Below are positions 34,803 to 42,951 of a stretch of 64,000 nucleotides of DNA, in pieces. Made by a program: the position numbers and the translations under genes. Under the pieces are notes generated by a model. It worked only from the letters and a program-made list of their open reading frames with translations, ran no database searches and was not told the origin of the DNA. The stretch lies in contig JAMPFK010000002.1 in assembly GCA_023664485.1 (NCBI GenBank), positions 248,001 through 312,000 on the forward strand. Direction: 5' to 3'. Every line of letters starts with the position of its first letter. Position 1 is the first letter of the stretch. This DNA comes from Bacteroides fragilis (GTDB taxonomy: Bacteria > Bacillota > Clostridia > Lachnospirales > Lachnospiraceae).

Positions 34803-35754
34803 CTTCTGCCTCCTCCTTTTCCGGCATCTGTGTCAGTTGTAAGAAAATATCCTCCAGAGACTTCTCGACCCTGCTCATGGACAAAACAGGCATATCATGG
34901 CTCGTAAAAGCAACGGACAGCGCGCTTCGGATATCCGTGCCGCCTTCTGTAAGAATCCGCATCTGAATACAGCCATCTTCCGGCGCTTTTTCAAAAACAC
35001 AGGACCGGATATGCGCTATTCCTGCAAGCAGCTCTTCCGCCTTCTCCCGGCTTCCCTGCGCGGTCATTTCAATTTCCACTGATTTTTTAATCCGTTTCCT
35101 GAGCCCTTCCGGTGAATCGCCCGCTATCAAACGGCCCTCTGCAAGAATGATAATATGGTCGCATATCGTATCCACCTCGGATAAAATGTGAGAGCTCAAA
35201 AGAATCGTGTGCTCCCCCGCAAGCTTTTGAAGCAGCGTTCTGATCTCAAGAATTTCCCGCGGATCGAGTCCGGCCATCGGTTCGTCCAATATCATGACCT
35301 CCGGATATCCTATCATGGCCTGTGCGAGTCCGGTCCGCTGCCTGTAGCCCCTGGAAAGATTTTTAATCAGACGGCTTTCCACATCCGTCAGCCCGGTCAG
35401 ACGCATAATTTCCTGAACCTGCTCCCTTCGTCCGCTCTTAGGCACTTTCTTCAATTCCGCCACGAAATGCAGATATTCGAACACCGTCATATCCGGGTAT
35501 AAGGGGGGAACCTCCGGCAGATATCCGATATGGCGCTTCGCCTTTTCCGGTTCCATAAGCATATCGGCCCCGCAGATTTCTATCGTTCCTTCCGTAGCCG
35601 CCAGATATCCCGTTATCATATTCATCGTTGTCGTTTTTCCGGCCCCATTCGCTCCCAGGAAACCGTAAATCTGCCCCTTTGGCACTTCAAAAGACAAATG
35701 GTCCACCGCAGCATGATGTCCATATTTTTTTACCAGGTTGTCTACTTTTATCAA
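34786..35754 (-). CDS. ABC transporter ATP-binding protein (Gld/bacitracin-export type)
   Basis: A 322-residue ATPase. Walker A is FLGANGAGKTTTMNM, the signature is LSRGYRQRTGLAQAM, Walker B is VMILDEPMAGLDPREI and the H-loop is ILLSSHILSEVD. The carboxy ~80 residues are the extension common to such exporters. The start is a TTG at 35754 with GAAGG seven bases upstream. It is the first gene of the pair with the fused permease and is divergent from cotJA. Confidence 0.93.
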   Translation of the reverse strand: MIKVDNLVKKYGHHAAVDHLSFEVPKGQIYGFLGANGAGKTTTMNMITGYLAATEGTIEICGADMLMEPEKAKRHIGYLPEVPPLYPDMTVFEYLHFVAELKKVPKSGRREQVQEIMRLTGLTDVESRLIKNLSRGYRQRTGLAQAMIGYPEVMILDEPMAGLDPREILEIRTLLQKLAGEHTILLSSHILSEVDTICDHIIILAEGRLIAGDSPEGLRKRIKKSVEIEMTAQGSREKAEELLAGIAHIRSCVFEKAPEDGCIQMRILTEGGTDIRSALSVAFTSHDMPVLSMSRVEKSLEDIFLQLTQMPEKEEAEDGGNL

Positions 35755-35879
35755 AAAAACGCCTTCTTTCTCTCACGCTAAGAACGTGAGACCAATTATA
35801 ACATATTATATTATTAAAATCATTATGAATCTTTTATGAAAATTTTCTGGAAAAATTTTCGCAAAGAGAAAGGAACTCT

Positions 35880-36053
35880 ATGGAGATGAGAGATTACAAC
35901 TTCAATAAAGATTTTGACAGATTCCCCGTAGCTATGGCCTATGTGCCCTGGCAGCGTCTGACCAATATTTATGAAGATCTGAACGAGGCGCTGGAGAATG
36001 GAACGATCTTTCCGGAACTGAACAAACCTTTTATGGGAAGGAGATGCTGCTAA
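35880..36053 (+). CDS. cotJA: spore coat-associated protein CotJA
   Basis: A short plus-strand gene of 57 residues. The sequence MAYVPWQRLTNIYEDLNEAL and GTIFPELNKPF is the hallmark of CotJA, a small component of the spore coat made in the mother cell. AAAGGAAC lies upstream of the ATG. The TAA stop shares its last base with the ATG of cotJB (TAATG), so translation is coupled. It opens the cotJA-cotJB-cotJC operon. A sigma-E promoter is expected in the 125-base gap to the ABC gene, but I could not fix one with confidence. Confidence 0.93.
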   Translation: MEMRDYNFNKDFDRFPVAMAYVPWQRLTNIYEDLNEALENGTIFPELNKPFMGRRCC

Positions 36054-36328
36054 TGGCCAGAAATTTGAAAAACGAACAGGAAAAGCTGCTTCACAACATC
36101 CGGCTGATGGGCTTCGTCATCGTGGAAATGAACGAATATCTGGACACTCATCCGGACGATACGGAAGCCATCGATTATTTAAGACATTATGTGCGCATGA
36201 AAAATCAGGCGATGCGCGAGTACGCATCCAAATACAGTCCGCTCACTATGGCAACCGCAGACGCGTCTTCCTGTAAGGAGTGGACCTGGGCAACAACGCC
36301 GATGCCGTGGGAAGGAGGCTGTAACTAA
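36053..36328 (+). CDS. cotJB: spore coat protein CotJB
   Basis: A 91-residue CotJB protein. Family features are LLHNIRLMGFVIVEMNEYLDTHP, DAIDYL-like AIDYLRHYVRMKNQAM and the tail WTWATTPMPWEGGCN. GGAAGGAG lies eight bases before the ATG, inside the end of cotJA. Its stop again overlaps the next ATG by one base (TAATG), leading into cotJC. The protein is a coat component that acts with CotJC. Confidence 0.93.
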   Translation: MARNLKNEQEKLLHNIRLMGFVIVEMNEYLDTHPDDTEAIDYLRHYVRMKNQAMREYASKYSPLTMATADASSCKEWTWATTPMPWEGGCN

Positions 36329-36597
36329 TGTGGAATTATGAAAAGAGATTGGAATTTCCGGTAAATATCACGAGCCCGAACGCGATGCTGGCGCAGGCCA
36401 TCATCAGCCAGTACGGCGGCCCCGACGGCGAAATGGGGGCATCCATGCGTTATCTGTCACAGCGTTATTCCGCGCCTTACAGGGAGGTGGCCAGCGTGCT
36501 GACGGATATTGGTGTATCGGTAGCAAAATTGCGCATCAGAGGTTTAAAGTGTATTCCGGAAAGGCGAAGATTCCGGAGTTTTATGATTTTTCAATAA
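36328..36597 (+). pseudogene. cotJC: cotJC, 5' part, interrupted by the element
   Basis: The first 61 codons (36328-36510) match CotJC, a manganese-catalase-like coat protein: MWNYEKRLEFPVNITSPNAM through YGGPDGEMGASMRYLSQRYS to VASVLTDI. The next Gly codon (36511-36513) straddles the junction, and the frame continues 28 codons into foreign DNA before TAA. Glu35, a predicted Mn ligand, is in this half and the other four are in the 3' half, so this peptide alone cannot be active. Joining 36512 to 45294 restores a 204-codon gene. Thus it may be a functional split gene rather than a dead one. Confidence 0.92.
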
Positions 36598-38218
36598 TCT
36601 CCATAGAGAGAATATCAGTGTGGTAATCGTCATTTTTACCATGAGAACAGATAGCGAGTTTCATACCAAAAGGAACGTTTTTCAGCCATACCTCTACGGT
36701 CTTATCATGATAGATAATCATTTTATCGAGGATTTCCCGATACAGACTTTCGTTACTCTCATCAAAGGATATAATCTCGTCCAGTGCGCTTAGATAGCTT
36801 TCATATTCGTGCGATTCCGCTGCATTTATCTTATCCTGCCTCCCCGCAGCATTCAATGATTCCGAGAGTGCAGCAAGCTGTTCATCATACCATTTTGTCT
36901 GCTCCTGCAAGTCAGACCTGGTAATCAGACCATCCACCATCAGGTCAATCGCTTTCCTTTTCCTGGCTGCAAGCGCATCCATTTTCGCCTGAATACGTTT
37001 CGTGTCCGGCTTTTTCCCGGTTATGCCTTTGATTTCCCTGATTTCCTGCGTGATTTCCCGTTTCAGTTCTTTTTGGTTCGTCTGAAGCTGACAGATACAA
37101 TAATACATACAGGTAAGCAATGTTTTTTCGTTGACGGAACCGTTGTCGCAACCGATTTCATCTCCAAAAGAAGTCATCTTTTTTGTCCCGTGGCCAGCAG
37201 CGGCATAGCATCTCCACGCCTTATAAATCGTACCGTTTTTCAGCTTTTTCGTTCTGCTCACATAACGCTGTCCGCATAAACCGCAGCAAAGCTTTCCGCT
37301 GCACCAGTAGCGGTTGCTATGCTTTGACCTGATATCTTCTGACGGGGAGCGTCTCAGAAGCTCTGCCTGCGTCCGATTCCATAGTTCTCTGCTAATGATC
37401 GGCTCGTGATGGTCTTTCAGATAAATCATTTCTTCATTACCTCGATTGTATTTTTTTGCATGTGTCAAGTAATTCGGTGTATAGGTCTTTTTTTGACACA
37501 GGTCACCAACATATTTTTCATTTCTCAAGACTCTCAGAATAATTGTGTTCGACCATAATTTAACCCGCACAGGGCGCATACCCTCTTCCATCAGCTCCCT
37601 TGCGATTACATGAGTGCCCTTGCCTTCATTCGTGAATTTATGGAAGATAGCGCAGACAATGGGAATTTCCTCTTCGTTGACAGATAATCCCCCGTTTTGG
37701 ACGGTGTAACCCAGCATATCACGCCCAAAAACCACGCCCTGTTCCATGCGGCGCTTTTGCCCCCACTTCACACGTTCGGAAGTTTTACGGCTTTCTTCCT
37801 GTGCAATACTTGCCATAATCGTCAAACGGAGTTCACCGTCCGCATCTCTGGTATCAATGTTGTCAATGGTAAATACAACGCCGATTCCTTTATCTTTGAG
37901 TTTTCTGGTGTAGGAAAGCGTATCAACGGTATTCCTTGCAAAACGGCACACCTCTTTCGTCAAAATCAGATCTATGCCGCCCTGCATTGCTTCCTCAATC
38001 ATTGCGTTAAATCCGGCACGCTTTTTTGTCTGCGTCCCACTGATACCCTCGTCATAATACACATCATTTAATACCCAGTCTTCATGTTGGTTAATATAAT
38101 CCGCAAAATAGCGGCGTTGACTGATTAAGGAATTTGTCTGGTCATCTTTGTCTGTTGAAACCCTGCAATATGCAGCGACTCTAAGTTTAGTATAATGATG
38201 TGAAGCTTCGTTTTTCAT
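36581..38218 (-). CDS. large serine recombinase 1 (likely excisionase of the element)
   Basis: A 545-residue site-specific recombinase. The start at 38218 has GGGAGGAGG seven bases upstream; the frame continues upstream to 38311. The catalytic domain begins with VAAYCRVSTDKDDQTNS, whose serine is the nucleophile, and has EVCRFARNTVDT and QEESRKTSERVKWGQKRRM. A recombinase domain follows, then a zinc ribbon (CSGKLCCGLCGQRYVS and WRCYAAAGHG ... GCDNGS) and a coiled-coil-rich tail. Its stop lies only 69 bases from the left end of the element, the usual place for an integrase relative to its att site, so it is the best candidate for cutting cotJC open and closed. Confidence 0.93.
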   Translation of the reverse strand: MKNEASHHYTKLRVAAYCRVSTDKDDQTNSLISQRRYFADYINQHEDWVLNDVYYDEGISGTQTKKRAGFNAMIEEAMQGGIDLILTKEVCRFARNTVDTLSYTRKLKDKGIGVVFTIDNIDTRDADGELRLTIMASIAQEESRKTSERVKWGQKRRMEQGVVFGRDMLGYTVQNGGLSVNEEEIPIVCAIFHKFTNEGKGTHVIARELMEEGMRPVRVKLWSNTIILRVLRNEKYVGDLCQKKTYTPNYLTHAKKYNRGNEEMIYLKDHHEPIISRELWNRTQAELLRRSPSEDIRSKHSNRYWCSGKLCCGLCGQRYVSRTKKLKNGTIYKAWRCYAAAGHGTKKMTSFGDEIGCDNGSVNEKTLLTCMYYCICQLQTNQKELKREITQEIREIKGITGKKPDTKRIQAKMDALAARKRKAIDLMVDGLITRSDLQEQTKWYDEQLAALSESLNAAGRQDKINAAESHEYESYLSALDEIISFDESNESLYREILDKMIIYHDKTVEVWLKNVPFGMKLAICSHGKNDDYHTDILSMEIIEKS

Positions 38219-38294
38219 ACAGTGTCCTCCTCCCTGAAAGGACACATCACCGTTTACAGTATCATCCGACAGGTGGTGATGCGCAAATAAAATA

Positions 38295-38429
38295 TTATGT
38301 ATTTCTTTCAATCAATTCATTTAGCTGCGCATCAGAAAGATAATCTCTATCATACAATTCATGATAAATGCCTCGTTTAAGAACCTTTTTTATATCAAGT
38401 TTCTGCGCATCTGTAAGGCGTAAATCCAT
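38295..38429 (-). CDS. small SHOCT-like protein next to recombinase 1
   Basis: A 44-residue protein starting at 38429, with AAGGAG nine bases upstream. It reads DLRLTDAQKLDIKKVLKRG followed by a short LSDAQLNELIERN end, which resembles the SHOCT-like helix pair seen in small proteins of mobile elements. It lies 76 bases upstream of recombinase 1. A role as recombination directionality factor or regulator is possible but is only a guess. The open frame extends upstream to 38672 without a good start. Confidence 0.55.
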   Translation of the reverse strand: MDLRLTDAQKLDIKKVLKRGIYHELYDRDYLSDAQLNELIERNT

Positions 38430-38533
38430 ATCCTTATTCTCCTTGTTTTCGAGATATTCTGATTCCGTTTTTGGCAAGTCATACCTCTTATAAAGCCCGA
38501 TTATTAGAATGTATGAATGCTTTTCTGAAATAA

Positions 38534-38750
38534 TCCAATAAACCATGCTGTGACAGGAATTTTTCAGCCGGTTTCTTAAACATTCGCAGCTCATGCAAGC
38601 CCTCTGATACAGACACTTCCCCAGCTTACCGAAATAATGAACGTCATGTCCCGACAGGCAGAGGAAGTGCAAAAATTATTGAAGAATCTATGTTTGCAGA
38701 TATTGAAAAGTGCGGAATGATTCCAGACAAAAAGGATATACTGCTTTAAT
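38534..38750 (+). pseudogene. unassigned protein fragment
   Basis: On the plus strand this stretch reads as the end of a protein with natural composition: AYRNNERHVPTGRGSAKIIE, then ESMFADIEKCGMIPDKKDIL and TAA. There is no start codon or ribosome site, and a stop precedes it at 38531-38533. It looks like the 3' remnant of a gene cut by an earlier rearrangement. I do not recognise the parent family. The flanking minus-strand frame over the same bases (38591-38869) has a less natural composition. Confidence 0.35.
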
Positions 38751-38859
38751 AAGGAAATGTCAAAAAATAATTTTTGACGGTTCCTGACAACAGCATACCC
38801 TTTTGCTTTTGCATAACGCAATAAACGGAAATTTAATTTATTACAACTCACTGCCCAAA

Positions 38860-40620
38860 TCACTGACAATAAAACTGAGATTGCATTGAAAATAACTCCG
38901 TATATAATCCACCTTTACTGTACAATTCGTCATGCGGCCCATACTCAATTATCTGCCCATTACTAAACACCGCTATTACATCACAAAATTTAGCGCTTGA
39001 CAGTCTATGCGAAATATATACTGCGGTTTTCCCCTGAACCATTTCATTAAATTTCTGATAAAGCTCATATTCCGCTTTCGGATCCATAGCTGCAGTCGGT
39101 TCGTCTAATAGTACGATAGGAGCATCTTTATATAAGGCACGAGCCAAAGCAAGTTTCTGCCCTTCTCCTCCCGATGGTTCAAATCCCTCTTCGTCAAAGT
39201 TCTTAAAAACAGAAGTGTCAATGCCATTTTGCAGCTTACGCAGTTTTTCGCCAAACCCTACATATTCAAGAATATCTCTTACCCTGTCTTCGTCCATAGG
39301 CTGTGCAAGTGCAACATTATCTTTGATGGAAAATGAAAACAGCCTGTAATCCTGAAATACTGATGAAAAAAAGCTCATATATTGATCATAATCTATTTTT
39401 TTGATATTCACTCCATCCAAAAGAATTTCACCTTCCGTTGGATCATACATTCTGGTCATCAATTTGACAAATGTTGTCTTTCCGGCACCGTTTTCCCCAA
39501 CAATGGAGAGTTTCTGGCCAAAGGGAATTGTGATATTGATATTTTTCAGAGCATATACATTGCTGCCGGAATATTTGAAACTGACATTTATGAATTCAAT
39601 AAAATGATTTCCGTTCACATCAATCAGTTTATCGCCCTCGCGCAGTGTCCTGGGCAGATTCAGGTATTCATCAAGTTTGTCATAGTAAGTGTCATACGCC
39701 TGAATTTCTATTAAGCTGTCAAGCACCTTGCGGAATGCAATGGAAAACGTTGTAACTGCACCTGTATACATGGTAAACGATCCAATTGAAACAGTACCGC
39801 TGACCACGCAGTATATTAAATAAGCATATGCTATGCCCTGCTGAACAAACGTAAAAACCGCGCCAAAAAAACCTGAGACAATAAATCCGTCATTCTGCTT
39901 CTTCCGGTTCTCGTTTACTTTTGTAAAATAGTTCCTCTCCCTGTCAAGCAGCCACTTCCCAAGAGAATTTAATCGGATCTCCTTTGCCAGACTATAGTCC
40001 TCAAACAGACTTGCATAATACGTCCAGCCTCTTTGGTCTTTGATGATTTCTTCCGACAATCTGAACGCATTTTTCTTAGCTCTTTTCTCAATTAATGCGC
40101 CCAAAATAATCAGTAAAATAAACAGGACCAATATTCTTAAGTCAATAGCCGCTATAATAGCAGCTATTCCGGTTAATGTAAAAATCTGGCCAAGTGCATT
40201 CAGTGAACAGTCGAGCAAATACCCAAATCCATGCCAGTCACAGTATAAGAATTTATTAGCCTTTTTCTGCATATCTAAGAAATTCGGATCTTCTAATCTC
40301 TCAAAATCAGCCTCTGCCAGATGTTTATGCAGGTCGCTGTCAAACTCTGAGTTGACTCTGCATCGTCTGCTAAATCCATCCCAACTAAAAAATTCAGAGA
40401 ATATGGTCGCTGCTGCAGTATAGACAACCAAAATGGAAACGTATGCAAGCAGCTTACCTGCTTTTTGGTTTCCCATTAATTCATCAATTATTAATTTGGG
40501 CATTATCGTGGCAACAATCGGTATCAGCGAGTTGATAAATTGGTAAAGAACTCTCCAGAGAATATATCTTTTATCATATTTCCAGCCGTTTTTTATAAAA
40601 AATACGATTCCTTTATACAT
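38860..40620 (-). CDS. ABC transporter, permease-ATPase fusion (exporter)
   Basis: A 586-residue half-transporter. Transmembrane helices fill about residues 20-310 and the ATPase follows, with Walker A SIVGENGAGKTTFVKLM, signature EPSGGEGQKLALARAL, Walker B APIVLLDEPTAAMDP and H-loop AVYISHRLSSAKFCD. Homologs export peptides, lipids or drugs as homo- or heterodimers; no second half is encoded nearby, so it would act as a homodimer. GGAGG lies ten bases before the ATG. Upstream are a perfect promoter, a 13-residue leader peptide and an attenuator hairpin, an arrangement typical of drug-inducible resistance genes. It is visibly AT-rich. Confidence 0.9.
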   Translation of the reverse strand: MYKGIVFFIKNGWKYDKRYILWRVLYQFINSLIPIVATIMPKLIIDELMGNQKAGKLLAYVSILVVYTAAATIFSEFFSWDGFSRRCRVNSEFDSDLHKHLAEADFERLEDPNFLDMQKKANKFLYCDWHGFGYLLDCSLNALGQIFTLTGIAAIIAAIDLRILVLFILLIILGALIEKRAKKNAFRLSEEIIKDQRGWTYYASLFEDYSLAKEIRLNSLGKWLLDRERNYFTKVNENRKKQNDGFIVSGFFGAVFTFVQQGIAYAYLIYCVVSGTVSIGSFTMYTGAVTTFSIAFRKVLDSLIEIQAYDTYYDKLDEYLNLPRTLREGDKLIDVNGNHFIEFINVSFKYSGSNVYALKNINITIPFGQKLSIVGENGAGKTTFVKLMTRMYDPTEGEILLDGVNIKKIDYDQYMSFFSSVFQDYRLFSFSIKDNVALAQPMDEDRVRDILEYVGFGEKLRKLQNGIDTSVFKNFDEEGFEPSGGEGQKLALARALYKDAPIVLLDEPTAAMDPKAEYELYQKFNEMVQGKTAVYISHRLSSAKFCDVIAVFSNGQIIEYGPHDELYSKGGLYTELFSMQSQFYCQ

Positions 40621-40659
40621 ATTATATTTTCCTCCATGTTATGAATTTCAGGCATAAAA

Positions 40660-40739
40660 ATAGCTGTAAAATTGCACAACATATAGAGATAGCCTTACTA
40701 TCTCCCTGGAAAATCATGGTTTGCGTATTTTACAGCTAT
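40660..40739 (-). promoter_or_regulatory. attenuator with nested hairpins in the ABC-transporter leader
   Basis: A 13-bp perfect inverted repeat, ATAGCTGTAAAAT at 40660-40672 and its complement at 40727-40739, ends on the minus strand in TTTTT, so the closed stem looks like a terminator. Inside it sits a second hairpin (GAGATAG 40686-40692, CTATCTC 40698-40704, five-base loop). The promoter-side arm can also pair with the GCTATCT of the inner hairpin, giving mutually exclusive folds. The stop codon of the leader peptide directly abuts the stem, so a ribosome paused there would block its formation. Confidence 0.65.
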
Positions 40740-40781
40740 CTACATAACAAAAGGTTTAAATGCATAATTTTTTATACGCAT
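40740..40781 (-). CDS. 13-residue leader peptide
   Basis: MRIKNYAFKPFVM, read from ATG at 40781 to TAG at 40740, with AAGGGGG nine bases upstream. It lies about 45 bases after the predicted transcription start and just before the attenuator stem. Leader peptides in this position sense ribosome stalling, for example by an antibiotic or an amino-acid shortage. The composition (two Phe, two Met, basic residues) does not point to a single amino acid. Confidence 0.55.
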   Translation of the reverse strand: MRIKNYAFKPFVM

Positions 40782-40833
40782 TCTTTGATACCCCCTTATC
40801 TATATATAAAAGCATTTAAAAGTAATTAATTTG

Positions 40834-40861
40834 ATTATATCATGAATTATCATTTTGTCAA
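40834..40861 (-). promoter_or_regulatory. consensus promoter of the ABC transporter leader
   Basis: Minus-strand TTGACA (40861-40856), a 16-base spacer and TATAAT (40839-40834). Both hexamers are perfect. The start of transcription would be near 40827, leaving a leader of about 205 bases before the transporter ATG. Confidence 0.85.
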
Positions 40862-40920
40862 ACGTTAGGTGCCTTACATAACTTTAAGATGTGCCATTTC
40901 GATGCCGATATAGATAGAGA

Positions 40921-40949
40921 AGCCCCTGAAATGTTTCATCTCAGGGGCT
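40921..40949 (-). terminator. hairpin behind recombinase 2
   Basis: A nine-base perfect stem (AGCCCCTGA at 40921-40929, TCAGGGGCT at 40941-40949) with an 11-base loop, 11 bases past the stop of recombinase 2. The downstream minus-strand sequence TCTC is not a clean T run, so the terminator is probable rather than certain. Confidence 0.55.
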
Positions 40950-40959
40950 GACGCTTTCT

Positions 40960-42591
40960 TCAGGCATCACCCTGCGGACGGTTTACGCTTTTTGCCACCG
41001 TATAGCTCCATTTCAGAGGAAGCAGATTCAAATAAACATCAATGCTATCCTTGTCAATAACCACCATCCTGTCTAAGATTTCTTTATAGAAATGATCTTC
41101 GTAATCCACGCCGTTTATCAATTCGTTAATCGCAGCCGTAATCTCCGAAATAACCTCTTGCTGTTGCTGAATGATTTCCCGCTGTTTATCAGTACTGTCT
41201 ATGACGGATTGCAGCCCGGCAATCTCATTATCACATTTTGCCCTTGCCGCTGCATATTCATCTCTGGTAACATCGCCCGACATATAAAGCTCTATCAGAT
41301 TGCTGCGTCTTCCCTCAATGGTCTTAATCTGTGCCTTCAGCTTCCCGGAATCCGTATCAGTGGTATCCATCGCAATAACAGATTCAATAATGGAAATCAA
41401 ATTGTCCATAATTTTCTTCTTATTATATTGCAGGCTTTTCGTCACAAGATACATGATGTGGATTGCATCTTCGTTTCGTATGCTTAAACCTCTGCATCCG
41501 ACTTGATTTCCCGCTTTATCAACATGGGGGCTTCCATGCCTTGCGGCTTCAAGACACCGCCAAACCTTATAACGGCTTCCGTTTTTTCGGGTTTTATATC
41601 TTGCCACATAACTTGAACCGCAATACCCGCATTTGATTTTCCCGGAAAAAGGATAGCGGCTGCTGTGCTTTGCCTTGCCTGTCTGGGATAAAGAACGCTC
41701 ATCTAAAATACGGTTTGCTTCTTCAAACATTTCACGGGAGATTATCGGCTCGTGGTGGTCTTTGATAATAATAAATTCCTCCTGTCCGCGGTTATATTTC
41801 TTTTCATGTGATAAAAAGTCGGGTGTATATGTCTTTTTCTGCACCAAATCACCGCAATATTTTTCATTACGGATGATGCGGAGAATCACCGTATTCTGCC
41901 ATTCTTTCACACGGCGCACAGGTTGTATTCCTGCTTCTCGAAGCTCACGGGCAATCACATGAGTTCCTTTCTTCTCATTGACAAACTTGTGAAAGATAAG
42001 ACGGACAATTTCTGCTCCTTCCTCATTGATATACATTTTGCCATCTTTCACATCGTAGCCTAACATACTACGCCCGAACACCACACCCTGCTCCATCTGG
42101 CGTTTCTGTCCCCATTTCACACGTTCGGAAGTCTTACGGCTTTCTTCCTGTGCAATCGAGGACATAATCGCAAGCCGAAGTTCCGCATCGCCGTCCATCG
42201 TGTTGATGTTATCATTCATAAAGATAACGCCCACACCGTGCTTTTTGAGGTCACGGGTATAGTAAATGCTGTCAAGAGTATTTCTCGCAAATCGGGAGAT
42301 TTCCTTTGTTACAATCAAATCAAAATCACCGTTTTTTGCACACGCAATCATGCGGTTAAATTCTTTCCTTTTTTTGGTATTCGTGCCGGAGATTCCTTCG
42401 TCAGCAAATACTTCGTAAAGCTCCCAATTGAGATTCCGCTCTATATATTGTCTGAAATACCGCTGTTGACTTTCAAAGGAATTTGCCTGGTCTTCATTGT
42501 CCGTAGAAACACGGCAATAGGCAGCAACTTTTCTCTTCGTGTGCTGTACTAATCTCTCCTGATTTAGAGTTTCATATTTATCTATTGACAT
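40960..42591 (-). CDS. large serine recombinase 2
   Basis: A 543-residue paralog of recombinase 1. The nucleophile serine is in VAAYCRVSTDNEDQANSF; EISRFARNTLDSIYYTRDL and QEESRKTSERVKWGQKRQM follow. The zinc ribbon is FSGKIKCGYCGSSYVAR with WRCLEAARHG and VGCRGLS, and a coiled coil lies near the end (REIIQQQQEVISEITAAIN). It sits in the middle of the element, far from both ends, which suggests that it belonged to an element that inserted into, or fused with, the cotJC element. Its own att sites were not identified. Confidence 0.93.
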   Translation of the reverse strand: MSIDKYETLNQERLVQHTKRKVAAYCRVSTDNEDQANSFESQQRYFRQYIERNLNWELYEVFADEGISGTNTKKRKEFNRMIACAKNGDFDLIVTKEISRFARNTLDSIYYTRDLKKHGVGVIFMNDNINTMDGDAELRLAIMSSIAQEESRKTSERVKWGQKRQMEQGVVFGRSMLGYDVKDGKMYINEEGAEIVRLIFHKFVNEKKGTHVIARELREAGIQPVRRVKEWQNTVILRIIRNEKYCGDLVQKKTYTPDFLSHEKKYNRGQEEFIIIKDHHEPIISREMFEEANRILDERSLSQTGKAKHSSRYPFSGKIKCGYCGSSYVARYKTRKNGSRYKVWRCLEAARHGSPHVDKAGNQVGCRGLSIRNEDAIHIMYLVTKSLQYNKKKIMDNLISIIESVIAMDTTDTDSGKLKAQIKTIEGRRSNLIELYMSGDVTRDEYAAARAKCDNEIAGLQSVIDSTDKQREIIQQQQEVISEITAAINELINGVDYEDHFYKEILDRMVVIDKDSIDVYLNLLPLKWSYTVAKSVNRPQGDA

Positions 42592-42733
42592 TAAGAAACA
42601 TCTCCTTTCCCGACAATTCTTTGCCGTATTTTAAGTATAAATGATAAAAAATAACGTGTCGAATGTGCAAATATCTTTGAATATACAGAAAACCTTCCAC
42701 CGGCAGCTTTTCTGCATACCAGGGTATGTAAAA

Positions 42734-42756
42734 ACGCCAGGCGATTAAGCCTGACG
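42734..42756 (-). terminator. terminator between the small ORF and recombinase 2
   Basis: On the minus strand GCGTCAGGC pairs with GCCTGGCG (one G-U pair) around a six-base loop and is followed by TTTTT. The hairpin includes the last codons of the 68-residue ORF. It separates that ORF from recombinase 2, which therefore needs its own promoter or read-through. Confidence 0.65.
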
Positions 42757-42951
42757 CTTCTTTTTCTGCTTTAAACTGTATTGTTTTTCAAGCTCAGGTA
42801 AGCAGCGTTCCCGCTGCGATGCAGTCAATAGGTTCCGTTTTTCTAATGATAAAAGGATTGACTTTTGAAAATTCATAAGAAATGCAGCGTGTTCCTGTTC
42901 GTTCAATTCTGGAACTGGCTCGCCGACATAAACAAATTCTCTATGTTTCAA
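42745..42951 (-). CDS. small recombinase-associated protein
   Basis: A 68-residue protein (KHREFVYVGEPVPELNEQEH near the start) upstream of recombinase 2. The middle and end read SLEKRNLLTASQRERCLPEL with a basic tail (KQKKKRQA). The short LLTxxQ helix pattern resembles the small ORF next to recombinase 1, although overall similarity is low. Such ORFs are common next to serine recombinases in clostridial elements; no function is established to my knowledge. AGGGAGG precedes the start. Confidence 0.65.
   Translation of the reverse strand: MKHREFVYVGEPVPELNEQEHAAFLMNFQKSILLSLEKRNLLTASQRERCLPELEKQYSLKQKKKRQA

Noticed and set aside
36510..36512. TGG as the crossover core at the cotJC junctions
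   Set aside because: Joining at TGG gives ATTGGGCACCGA and shifts the frame out of CotJC; only joining at GG (36511-36512 with 45292-45293) restores it.
40660..40739. An 80-bp MITE (13-bp terminal repeats) in front of the ABC gene
   Set aside because: No target duplication is visible, and the T run, leader peptide and promoter upstream explain it better as an attenuator.
36581..42591. Prophage between the cotJC halves
   Set aside because: No structural, packaging, lysis or replication genes are present; the region holds recombinases, a transporter and toxin-antitoxin genes only.
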